Below, one piece after another: positions 1 to 5,445 of a stretch of DNA of 20,814 nt. The notes under the pieces were generated by a model that saw nothing but the letters and a program-made list of their open reading frames with translations, did no database searches and had not been told where the DNA came from. Source of the stretch: a virus. The position numbers and the translations under genes are program-made. Each line of letters begins with the position of its first letter. Within the stretch, counting starts at the first letter, position 1. The stretch is taken from IMG/VR virus record IMGVR_UViG_3300025128_000433, positions 1 to 20,814 of that record. One strand, given 5' to 3'.

Positions 1-748
1 TCTTAATGAAGAACGCATCAGTATCAGTTAAGTAGTGGTTTACTACGTAACCTTGTGGGATCATTCCCATGCTACCGACTGCATTGATATCATTATCTGC
101 AGTTCCAGTTCTACCTTGAGATTTCATTAATCTCTCAGCAGTAAATTGAAGCGCTGAAGGAATTATCATTTTAACTCCTTTTGCTGCAATTTTTAGACCT
201 CTTTCATCAGTCATTGCTGCGATGTCAATAAGAGCTTGCTCTAACGAAGTTTCGTTAAGGTCAGCTGCAGTTGACAACTCATTTTTGAACGTTCCAGCTA
301 CAATTGGGTGAACTGCAGAACAAAGTTCTACGCCGTCACCACCTGTGAAGCTTGAATCAAATGCATTGTTTAATACATTTGCTGCTTTAACTTGTTTAGC
401 ATTTGCCATTGATCTAGCTAATGCTTTTGTATATCTAGACGCAAGTCTATCATACAAGTTATCTTCAATCGCTTCTTCAGTGATTGAGAACGCTAAAGCA
501 AGCGTTTCGTGAGTGTATCTAGCAGTGAAAGATTCTTGTGCTGTATCGTAGTTAACGCTTGATCCTTCAGGTTTAACTGAAGCATTTGCGAAACCAGATA
601 ACATCACTTCTTCTTCAAAAGCTCTGTCAGAATTTTCTACGTCGAAAATTTCTGCATGCTCATCTGCATAGTTTTTATATTCCAAGCCGAATAGTGCATT
701 CAAACCTGGCTCTAGTTCTTTAACTAGTTGTGATCTTGATATAGCCAT
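1..748 (-). CDS. Major capsid protein, 3' end cut by window edge
   Basis: Structural protein expected to form the icosahedral head shell. I translated the reverse strand from the ATG at 748-746: 249 codons are visible and the frame stays open to the edge, so the C-terminus is missing. The N-terminus reads MAISRSQLVKELEPGLNALF, followed by a segment on resisting E-rich to A/T-rich folding (AFEEEVMLSGFANASVKPEG) and later VKMIIPSALQFTAERLMKS. This pattern is typical of HK97-fold, Mu gpT-like major heads in marine tailed phages. A GGAG ribosome site lies about 8 bases upstream. It is the last visible gene of the leftward head operon, after scaffold and the two small head-associated genes, which is the usual order. 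Family call comes from recognition; an alignment was not run. Confidence 0.85.
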   Translation of the reverse strand, partial: MAISRSQLVKELEPGLNALFGLEYKNYADEHAEIFDVENSDRAFEEEVMLSGFANASVKPEGSSVNYDTAQESFTARYTHETLALAFSITEEAIEDNLYDRLASRYTKALARSMANAKQVKAANVLNNAFDSSFTGGDGVELCSAVHPIVAGTFKNELSTAADLNETSLEQALIDIAAMTDERGLKIAAKGVKMIIPSALQFTAERLMKSQGRTGTADNDINAVGSMGMIPQGYVVNHYLTDTDAFFIK

Positions 749-771
749 TTTTTATTCTCCTATTCTAACTA

Positions 772-1341
772 TTAACCTAGTGCTGTTGTTAATTTAAACA
801 CATGCTCACCAGTATTGAATACAACATATGCATTCGCATTTGCCGAGCTTGTATCACTATTGTCCGGATCTTTTGATATACCGATTTGTTTGAAACCACC
901 TGATGTAGTAACAGTTGATGTATCAATTTCTGAAGTTGATTGTCCAGTAAGAGTGCTTCCGCCTACTCCTGTAAAATCAAATCCACCATGATTCATTGCT
1001 GCTGTTCCTGTACCATCATGTTGTGCTTCGAACACGATATATGGATCCGCATACACTGTAGCTACTATGTCTGAAGCGTTTGTGCTTGCAGGATAATAAG
1101 CTTTAAATGTAGGTTTACTTGTTGTTGGATCAGTATAAAACACGCCACCGAAAACACCTAATTGTTGAGTGTCTCCAGCTGCCGCTGCTTCTATACCACC
1201 TGCTGTAACTGCTTCAACTACTTGACCAGTAAAAATGTCTGATCCGTAGTTTGCAGCTATAGCATATTCTTCCGCTCTGATTTGTCCACCTGTAAGATGT
1301 CTTGTAGGTTTGAAACCGAACGCTGCGTCTTTGTTAGCCAT
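772..1341 (-). CDS. Small head-associated protein, possible capsid decoration protein
   Basis: 189 aa, rich in Gly, Thr, Ala and Ser, with no Cys and few charged clusters, the composition of a soluble beta-rich virion protein. It starts MANKDAAFGFKPTRHLTGGQ, a beginning I know from a protein next to the major capsid gene in many uncultured marine phages. A GGAG site lies 8 bases before the ATG at 1341. It is 23 bases upstream of the capsid gene, and the gap holds only that gene's ribosome site. The position suggests a head decoration or stabilising protein, but there is no motif that proves it. Alternatives are a head fibre or a minor capsid protein. Confidence 0.6.
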   Translation of the reverse strand: MANKDAAFGFKPTRHLTGGQIRAEEYAIAANYGSDIFTGQVVEAVTAGGIEAAAAGDTQQLGVFGGVFYTDPTTSKPTFKAYYPASTNASDIVATVYADPYIVFEAQHDGTGTAAMNHGGFDFTGVGGSTLTGQSTSEIDTSTVTTSGGFKQIGISKDPDNSDTSSANANAYVVFNTGEHVFKLTTALG

Positions 1342-1420
1342 AGTTTTATCTCCTTATGTACCTGCCTCGAAAGGCCTCCAGTACGATTTAATTTATCCGT
1401 TGGTAAGAATTGTTAAAAAA

Positions 1421-1876
1421 TTAACTTTTCTTCGTACCACCGAAGGTTACACGAGTCTGTCGATCATTATTGATCGGCATACTTGGATGCTGTTCCTTCA
1501 TTAAATCGTTTTCGATCGCGTCATTTCGGTCTTGAGTTTGTTGTTTAAAATACTCTTCGCGCGACTTAACAATTTCGTTAGGTATCCTTGCCAGCAAAAG
1601 GCCGCCAACTCCGATAACCCCTTTGTATTTCCCGTCGTTAATAGTTGGATAATCAACATCAGAATATTCATCAGATCTAACTAATTCAAATCCTGATCTT
1701 AACTTTGCCGACATATTTGATGAATCATCAAAACCCATCGACTCAGCTCTTATCCACCTGTGTTTAAAACCATCTGGTGCGGGTGGGGCATCTAAAGATG
1801 ATGGTGGAGTCCAAACTTTTTTCTGTTCTTTAACTTTTGTTTGGCTCGCACGGGAGTCTATTTTTTTATCTGTCAT
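1421..1876 (-). CDS. Conserved hypothetical head-operon protein
   Basis: 151 aa of unknown function. The first 30 residues are polar and Pro-rich (VWTPPSSLDAPPAPDGFKHRW), then a mixed region with SMGFDDSSN and a short hydrophobic stretch around GVIGVGGLLLARIPNEIV, and a polar tail. The motif PPAPDGFKHRWIR followed by a Gly-rich hydrophobic patch is one I have seen in hypothetical proteins between scaffold and capsid genes of marine phages. GAAGGAG lies about 10 bases before the ATG at 1876. It sits 4 bases after the scaffold stop, so it is surely in the same transcript. A head assembly role is inferred from position only. Confidence 0.6.
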   Translation of the reverse strand: MTDKKIDSRASQTKVKEQKKVWTPPSSLDAPPAPDGFKHRWIRAESMGFDDSSNMSAKLRSGFELVRSDEYSDVDYPTINDGKYKGVIGVGGLLLARIPNEIVKSREEYFKQQTQDRNDAIENDLMKEQHPSMPINNDRQTRVTFGGTKKS

Positions 1877-1880
1877 ATGC

Positions 1881-2852
1881 TTATCTCTCCTTCGTGATAT
1901 TTAATTGTTTCGCATAAAGTTCTAGTGGCACACCTAATTTTTTAGCAATTGTTACTTGAGACGGCGTGAGTCTCACTGTTTTCTGCGACTTAGAATTCAC
2001 ACTTCGCTTTGCTGAAGCTACTGTTTGTGTAGGCTTAGTCGTTACCGTTGATTCAGTATTACCAAATTTATGCGGAAAGTCAAGCTTCATACGTCTATCA
2101 ATCTCTTTGTAATACTCATCAGATTGCGCATCAAACCCTTCTTCCTCGGTTAGTTTTTTATGTAAATCAAATGCAGTGTAAGTCATAGCACTATCTGATC
2201 CAAACCATGGGTTTTTCTCTGCCCATTCTTCTGCTTTAGGATCTGATACTGTGTTTTGAGGTGCAATTGCTTGATCTAAAGTAGGAGTTTGAACAGGTGT
2301 TTTAACTTGTGCTTCCGCTTTCTTTTTTAAATTAGCAACTCTTGCTTCTTCTACACCTAGTCTTGCAATCATTTTCTGTGCTTCAACTTCAGCACCTACA
2401 TCGCCTGCTTCTCTTGCTTTTATTAATTGTGCTTGAGCAGCTTGTAAGCCAGATGTTACTCTGCCTTCCATTGCATTTACATAGTTAGGTTCTATAGTTT
2501 TTAATCTAGACTGCAAACTCTCTTGTTCAGCTTTTACTTTTTGAGCCCACTCTACAGCAGCCTCTTTTTGACGTTCTGCTTCACGCCATTTTTTAGTTAG
2601 CTTTGCAATTCTTTTTTGCACTCCATCACTATATTCTTCTAATTCTTTTTTCTTCTCTTCTGTTTCTTCTTTAACTTCTGTTTCTTTTGTTTCTTCTTTA
2701 ACTTCTATTTCTTGTTTCGGTTCTGTTTCTTCAACTTTTAACGTTTCCTTTGGTTCTTCTTGTTTTGTTTCTTCTTCAAGATTGACTTCAACTTCCGGTC
2801 CGGAAGTATCTATATCAACCATGGGTTCATTTTTCTTTTCTTCTTCTGGCAT
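1881..2852 (-). CDS. Capsid scaffolding protein
   Basis: 323 aa, very hydrophilic. Residues 1-70 are acidic and built of Glu/Lys/Thr repeats; residues about 75-190 are Ala/Glu/Lys/Gln-rich and should form a long coiled coil; the C-terminal 40 residues are basic and end with a short helix (QVTIAKKLGVPLELYAKQL) that I recognise from scaffolds of marine podovirus-like phages. Scaffolds act inside the procapsid, usually bind the coat protein through a basic C-terminal helix, and are removed before DNA packaging. It lies just before the small head genes and capsid gene, as expected. GAAGGAG precedes the ATG at 2852. No Cys and no protease motif are visible, so removal may be by exit rather than self-cleavage. 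Confidence 0.8.
   Translation of the reverse strand: MPEEEKKNEPMVDIDTSGPEVEVNLEEETKQEEPKETLKVEETEPKQEIEVKEETKETEVKEETEEKKKELEEYSDGVQKRIAKLTKKWREAERQKEAAVEWAQKVKAEQESLQSRLKTIEPNYVNAMEGRVTSGLQAAQAQLIKAREAGDVGAEVEAQKMIARLGVEEARVANLKKKAEAQVKTPVQTPTLDQAIAPQNTVSDPKAEEWAEKNPWFGSDSAMTYTAFDLHKKLTEEEGFDAQSDEYYKEIDRRMKLDFPHKFGNTESTVTTKPTQTVASAKRSVNSKSQKTVRLTPSQVTIAKKLGVPLELYAKQLNITKER
2661..2706 (-). repeat. Short in-gene direct repeat in the scaffold gene
   Basis: A 19-base perfect direct repeat occurs at 2661-2679 and 2688-2706, a period of 27 bases. In the protein it gives a nine-residue repeat, EVKEETKET then EVKEETEEK, in the acidic N-terminal part. It lies in a longer purine-rich tract on the coding strand. 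Such a tract can gain or lose whole repeat units without breaking the frame. Confidence 0.75.
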
Positions 2853-2871
2853 AGTTTACTCCTTCTATGTT

Positions 2872-3318
2872 TTAATATTGATGAAATATATCTTCAGGGT
2901 TTTCAATGGTTGCTAAAATCTCATCGTCATTTAGCAGTCTAACTTCCCCACCATCTATCTGTATTCTTGATCCAGCATATCTTGCAAAGATAACCCAGTC
3001 ACCTTTTTTACACCAAGGTCCTTCTGGATATCTTTCTTTATCATAACAATGCGGGCCCATTTTTAAAACCATTCCACAATTAGATCCAACTTGCTGTCGT
3101 TCTAAAGTTTCTTGTCCTAAATATAAGCCACCTTTAGTTTTCTCTCTCATTTTAAAAGGTAAAACTAAAAGTCTCCAGCCTGTTGGTTCTGGCAACTTAC
3201 TATCTTCAGTTTTTGATAAATCTTTTTCTGGTTTTTTTTCAGCTTGTATTTTATCTAATAAAGCTGTCTTAAGTTTTGGGACCTCTTCTGTTGAGGTCGA
3301 TAACGGTTCCTTGCTCAT
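2872..3318 (-). CDS. GroES-like co-chaperonin
   Basis: 148 aa. Residues 1-43 are a polar extension; residues about 44-140 match the Cpn10/GroES pattern: a first strand GWRLLVLPF, then a loop KTKGGLYLGQE that aligns with the GroES mobile loop (GGIVL in the bacterial protein), then GMVLKMGPH, KKGDWVIF, and a C-terminal DDEILATIE like the bacterial ESDILAIVE. GroES caps the GroEL chamber; phage versions such as T4 gp31 replace it to fold the capsid protein. Its place between head genes fits that role. The ATG at 3318 has TAAGGAG 8 bases upstream, which supports this start although it overlaps the previous gene by 50 bases. No GroEL partner is in the window. Fold call is from motif recognition. 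Confidence 0.8.
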   Translation of the reverse strand: MSKEPLSTSTEEVPKLKTALLDKIQAEKKPEKDLSKTEDSKLPEPTGWRLLVLPFKMREKTKGGLYLGQETLERQQVGSNCGMVLKMGPHCYDKERYPEGPWCKKGDWVIFARYAGSRIQIDGGEVRLLNDDEILATIENPEDIFHQY

Positions 3319-3511
3319 CTTTTTGCTCCTTATTGTCTAGCAGGTTAGAGATTTCCTGTAACATTAGTTGGTATGTTCTTGCTTGTCCTAACATATACTG
3401 ATATTTTTCCATATTGTCAACACCACCACTTATTAGAATGTCGCCAACTTTTTGTAAGTTGTCTCTCATTAGTTTTTGCATTTTTGATACTATGGTTAAT
3501 CCATCTTCCAT
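3269..3511 (-). CDS. Small helical protein in head operon, function unknown
   Basis: 80 aa, predicted mostly alpha-helical: two amphipathic stretches (SKMQKLMRDNLQKVGDIL and QYMLGQARTYQLMLQEISNLL) separated by a Gly/Asp turn, then a polar tail. No Cys, no membrane segment. Its start overlaps the previous stop as TAATG at 3513-3509, suggesting coupled translation, and its 3' end overlaps the GroES-like gene by 50 bases in another frame. I have seen similar short helical proteins at this place in marine phage head operons, but no function is known to me. The last 17 codons are in the overlap and may be constrained by both proteins. Confidence 0.6.
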   Translation of the reverse strand: MEDGLTIVSKMQKLMRDNLQKVGDILISGGVDNMEKYQYMLGQARTYQLMLQEISNLLDNKEQKDEQGTVIDLNRRGPKT

Positions 3512-3726
3512 TACATTTCTGTCCTTTCTAATCTAAAATCTTGTAAAGCTTTTAACTTCTCATCTGCTTCAGCGATTTTTTGTAACTGCTTATCTACTTC
3601 GTCAATGTGTTGTGGATGTTCTCCAATACCAACAGGATTTTCTAAATAGATTTTTATTGTTGCGTGTGCTTCTGCTACTTGTGCTTCGTATCTAGCTTCA
3701 AGAGCATCTATTATTGCTGTTCTCAT
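3511..3726 (-). CDS. Small helical protein, function unknown
   Basis: 71 aa. Two helices rich in Ala, Glu and Lys (IIDALEARYEAQVAEAHATIKIYLE and DEVDKQLQKIAEADEKLKAL) flank a loop with PVGIGEHP, so a helical hairpin is likely. It starts directly after the stop of the basic 99-aa gene (TAA then ATG with no spacer) and ends in a TAATG overlap with the next gene. No motif gives a function. The location between portal and scaffold suggests a minor head or assembly role, by position only. Confidence 0.6.
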   Translation of the reverse strand: MRTAIIDALEARYEAQVAEAHATIKIYLENPVGIGEHPQHIDEVDKQLQKIAEADEKLKALQDFRLERTEM

Positions 3727-4026
3727 TTAACATTTCCATCTTCTCCGTGCTTGTCTTATTCGTGAGTTAGGATCGTTACGAGTTTTTGCTGATGACCTTT
3801 TTAATTGTCCTAGTGATCTAGCGCAGTATGATTTTCTACGATTAGCAGCTTTTGATCCTGGCTTCACTTTTCCAGTCACGGCTGTTTTTAATTTACTTCC
3901 AGGGTTTGCTGCCCTGTAAGCTCTTACACCTTTTGCTGTCATTCCAGCTCCAGATTTTGTTGGTCTATAGTTTGCACCCTTACCTGTAGTAGTTTTTCTT
4001 ATAGGGTTCTCTCTTCTAGTTGCCAT
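3727..4026 (-). CDS. Basic Lys/Arg-rich small protein, DUF6321-like
   Basis: 99 aa, strongly basic, with the core MTAKGVRAYRAANPGSKLKT followed by KPGSKAANRRKSYCARSLG. I know this core from pelagiphage and cyanophage proteins in the family I recall as DUF6321. The C-terminus (IRQARRRWKC) adds more Arg and a final Cys; the two Cys are at about 68 and 99. Charge and size suggest nucleic-acid binding, perhaps DNA condensation in the head, but that is inference. Start ATG at 4026 overlaps the previous stop as TAATG. It is part of the run of tiny basic genes 3727-5049. Confidence 0.65.
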   Translation of the reverse strand: MATRRENPIRKTTTGKGANYRPTKSGAGMTAKGVRAYRAANPGSKLKTAVTGKVKPGSKAANRRKSYCARSLGQLKRSSAKTRNDPNSRIRQARRRWKC

Positions 4027-4181
4027 TATATTCTTTGTAAATTTGGATTGTTAGATAATATGTTTTTTTCTGCTCTAGGTCTAGCATTAGAATCTTTACT
4101 TCTTTTTCTAAGTTGAGCAATAGCAGATTCTTTTAATGCTTTTTCTTTTTTTAATCTTTGTAAATCTTTTTCTAAATTCAT
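4026..4181 (-). CDS. 51-aa basic helical protein
   Basis: Short gene found by reading the reverse strand between its neighbours. It begins MNLEKDLQRLKKEKALKESA and ends NNPNLQRI, 51 aa. The first half is an amphipathic Leu/Lys/Glu helix, the second is basic with Arg/Ser/Asn. Both ends are fused to neighbours: the ATG at 4181-4179 lies in a TAATG with the previous stop, and its own TAA at 4028-4026 forms a TAATG with the next start. Without it the 153-base gap would be the only gap in an otherwise gapless gene chain, which supports it being real. Function unknown. Confidence 0.6.
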   Translation of the reverse strand: MNLEKDLQRLKKEKALKESAIAQLRKRSKDSNARPRAEKNILSNNPNLQRI

Positions 4182-4435
4182 TATGCAAATGTCTTTACGT
4201 TAGTCGGTTTTCCGCCCGGATTCCCCGCAGCTCGTTTTCGTTTGACAGCACTCGCCTTTTGCGACTTTGTCATTCGTGTGGCTTTTGCAAGTGGGACGCA
4301 TTTCGGATATTTTCGCTTCGAACCCTTGCTCCGTCCACATGGTTGATACTTGCCATCCTTCTTTGGTGCTCCAATGTCTACCCATTTTTCTTTTACCCAT
4401 TTTCTTAATCCACCTTCTGCAAAATGACTACGCAC
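4181..4435 (-). CDS. Basic small protein, DUF5872-like, GTG start
   Basis: 84 aa, about one quarter Lys/Arg. The core LRKWVKEKWVDIGAPKKDGKY then CGRSKGSKRKYPKCVPLAKA and RKRAAGNPGGKPTNVKTF is one I recognise from cyanophages and marine phages, in a family I recall as DUF5872. No ATG exists in this frame near the start; the frame opens with GTG at 4435, which overlaps the previous gene by 8 bases (GTGCGTAG). A second open frame inside it (4200-4400) is a shadow. Two Cys (CGR and KCV) could bind metal or be structural. Function unknown; nucleic-acid binding is plausible from charge. Confidence 0.7.
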   Translation of the reverse strand: MRSHFAEGGLRKWVKEKWVDIGAPKKDGKYQPCGRSKGSKRKYPKCVPLAKATRMTKSQKASAVKRKRAAGNPGGKPTNVKTFA

Positions 4436-4628
4436 AACCGGCTCTTCTCTTTCTAGCCATGCCTGCCATCAAACCACCATTAGCAGCTTTTTTACGACTA
4501 TCTTTTTTGCCACCTGGTGTAATTTTTCCAGAACAAACTCCTGATGCATACATATTAGCATACGCTGAAGGGTAAACTTTAAATTTACGTTTTGCTGCTG
4601 CTTTTCCTTTTGCACAAAGTTTTGCCAT
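4428..4628 (-). CDS. Basic small protein with YPSAYANMYAS motif
   Basis: 66 aa. The motif KRKFKVYPSAYANMYASGVC, flanked by Lys/Arg/Gly-rich ends, occurs in small proteins of many marine phages, where I know no function. Three of its four Cys bracket the central motif (near 5, 32) and the C-terminus (RRAGCA). The start at 4628 is a TAATG overlap with the previous gene; no good ribosome site is visible, so translation probably depends on coupling. It belongs to the basic chain 3727-5049. Confidence 0.7.
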   Translation of the reverse strand: MAKLCAKGKAAAKRKFKVYPSAYANMYASGVCSGKITPGGKKDSRKKAANGGLMAGMARKRRAGCA

Positions 4629-4846
4629 TATGATCTCGCCGTTTGTTTTGCTCTTGCAAAGTTTGCTGCAGTTGGTGCACCTTTAGATCCAGCTTTTCTC
4701 ATCTTCTCACCTGAACCAGCTTTGATTCTAGCTTTTTTGGCTGCGATGTTTGCATAAAGACCTGGACCACCGCCAGCTCTTTTAACTCTGCCACCTGCTT
4801 TGTATTTTGCAATTTTACTTCTACCTTTAATTTCTTTTCCTGGCAT
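4628..4846 (-). CDS. Basic Gly/Ala/Lys-rich small protein
   Basis: 72 aa with a low-complexity Gly/Ala/Lys/Arg composition: KIAKYKAGGRVKRAGGGPG, then LYANIAAKKARIKAGSGEKM, then an Ala-rich tail. No Cys, no acidic patch. TAATG overlaps join it to both neighbours (4848-4844 and 4630-4626). The GGRVKRAGGG stretch resembles Gly-rich segments I have seen in other tiny marine phage proteins. Likely disordered and nucleic-acid binding, by composition only. Confidence 0.65.
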   Translation of the reverse strand: MPGKEIKGRSKIAKYKAGGRVKRAGGGPGLYANIAAKKARIKAGSGEKMRKAGSKGAPTAANFARAKQTARS

Positions 4847-5049
4847 TATACTTTACCACCTTTTCTTTTCATAGCTCTTCCGCCACCAGCGTAAGCTATA
4901 CCACCACCCATGAAAGGTGATCTTTTATCTTTTACTATACCACCCATATTATATTCAGCAGCAAGTTTAGGACTTATTTTTTTTTGAACTTCTTCAGGTA
5001 ATTTATTAAACCCTTTTTTCTCACTTGGTATTTTTTTACTTTTATCCAT
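4846..5049 (-). CDS. Basic small protein with Gly-rich tail
   Basis: 67 aa. The N-terminal half has a possible helix (FNKLPEEVQKKISPKLAAEY), the C-terminal half is Gly/Lys-rich (FMGGGIAYAGGGRAMKRKGG). The NMGGIVKDKRSPFMGGGIAY segment resembles the repeated MGGxI patterns of other small marine phage proteins. The start at 5049 is in a TAATG with the end of the membrane-protein gene. An AAAGGTGG stretch at its 3' end could be a ribosome site for the next gene. Function unknown. Confidence 0.65.
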   Translation of the reverse strand: MDKSKKIPSEKKGFNKLPEEVQKKISPKLAAEYNMGGIVKDKRSPFMGGGIAYAGGGRAMKRKGGKV

Positions 5050-5441
5050 TATTTTTTTCCTCCTTTAAATATTTGTGTTCCCTTTATACCATAAATACTC
5101 GCCACGACAAGGATCCATAAATTTGTGAACCATTTTGGGAGGTCTTGAAATTGGTCAAAGAACTCTTTTATTTTTTGAGATGCAGCCGGATCGTCCGAGA
5201 AGACCCCGTACGCAATCACCAAAATTGGCAGCGTTAGCACGACCAAAACGAACTCGTCTTTCCAGTCCGATTGACGAGCTTCTAATAGTTTACCAGAATA
5301 TTCTAACTCACCAGAAGCCATTTTTTCTGCATGTTTGGCTTGTGCGTTAGCCATCATCATTTTAGTCTCTTGTTTTTTCTTATAAATGTGACTTCCAGCG
5401 TTTACTGCAAGTTTAAGTGCGCTAAATATTGGAAATGCCAT
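5049..5441 (-). CDS. Two-helix membrane protein, possible holin
   Basis: 130 aa. Residues 1-60 are polar, helical and Lys/Ala/Met-rich. Residues 63-81 (FVLVVLTLPILVIAYGVFS) and 104-122 (WFTNLWILVVASIYGIKG) are clear membrane segments, joined by an acidic amphipathic loop. The tail is Lys/Gly. I have seen similar proteins (polar helix, WKDEFVL..., two membrane segments) next to portal genes in marine phages, sometimes labelled holin-like. A holin would make membrane holes for lysis, but no endolysin is near, so a head-to-membrane or structural role is also possible. The start lies 4 bases after the portal stop with AAGGA inside the portal's end. Confidence 0.6.
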   Translation of the reverse strand: MAFPIFSALKLAVNAGSHIYKKKQETKMMMANAQAKHAEKMASGELEYSGKLLEARQSDWKDEFVLVVLTLPILVIAYGVFSDDPAASQKIKEFFDQFQDLPKWFTNLWILVVASIYGIKGTQIFKGGKK

Positions 5442-5445
5442 AATA

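Noticed and set aside
1342-1420. Short GCCT/AGGC hairpin as a terminator between two head genes
   Set aside because: The stem is only 4 bp, with no U-run, in a co-directional operon.
4200-4400. 66-codon frame MGKRKMGRHW on the - strand
   Set aside because: It lies fully inside the DUF5872-like gene in another frame, while that gene has a recognised core sequence.
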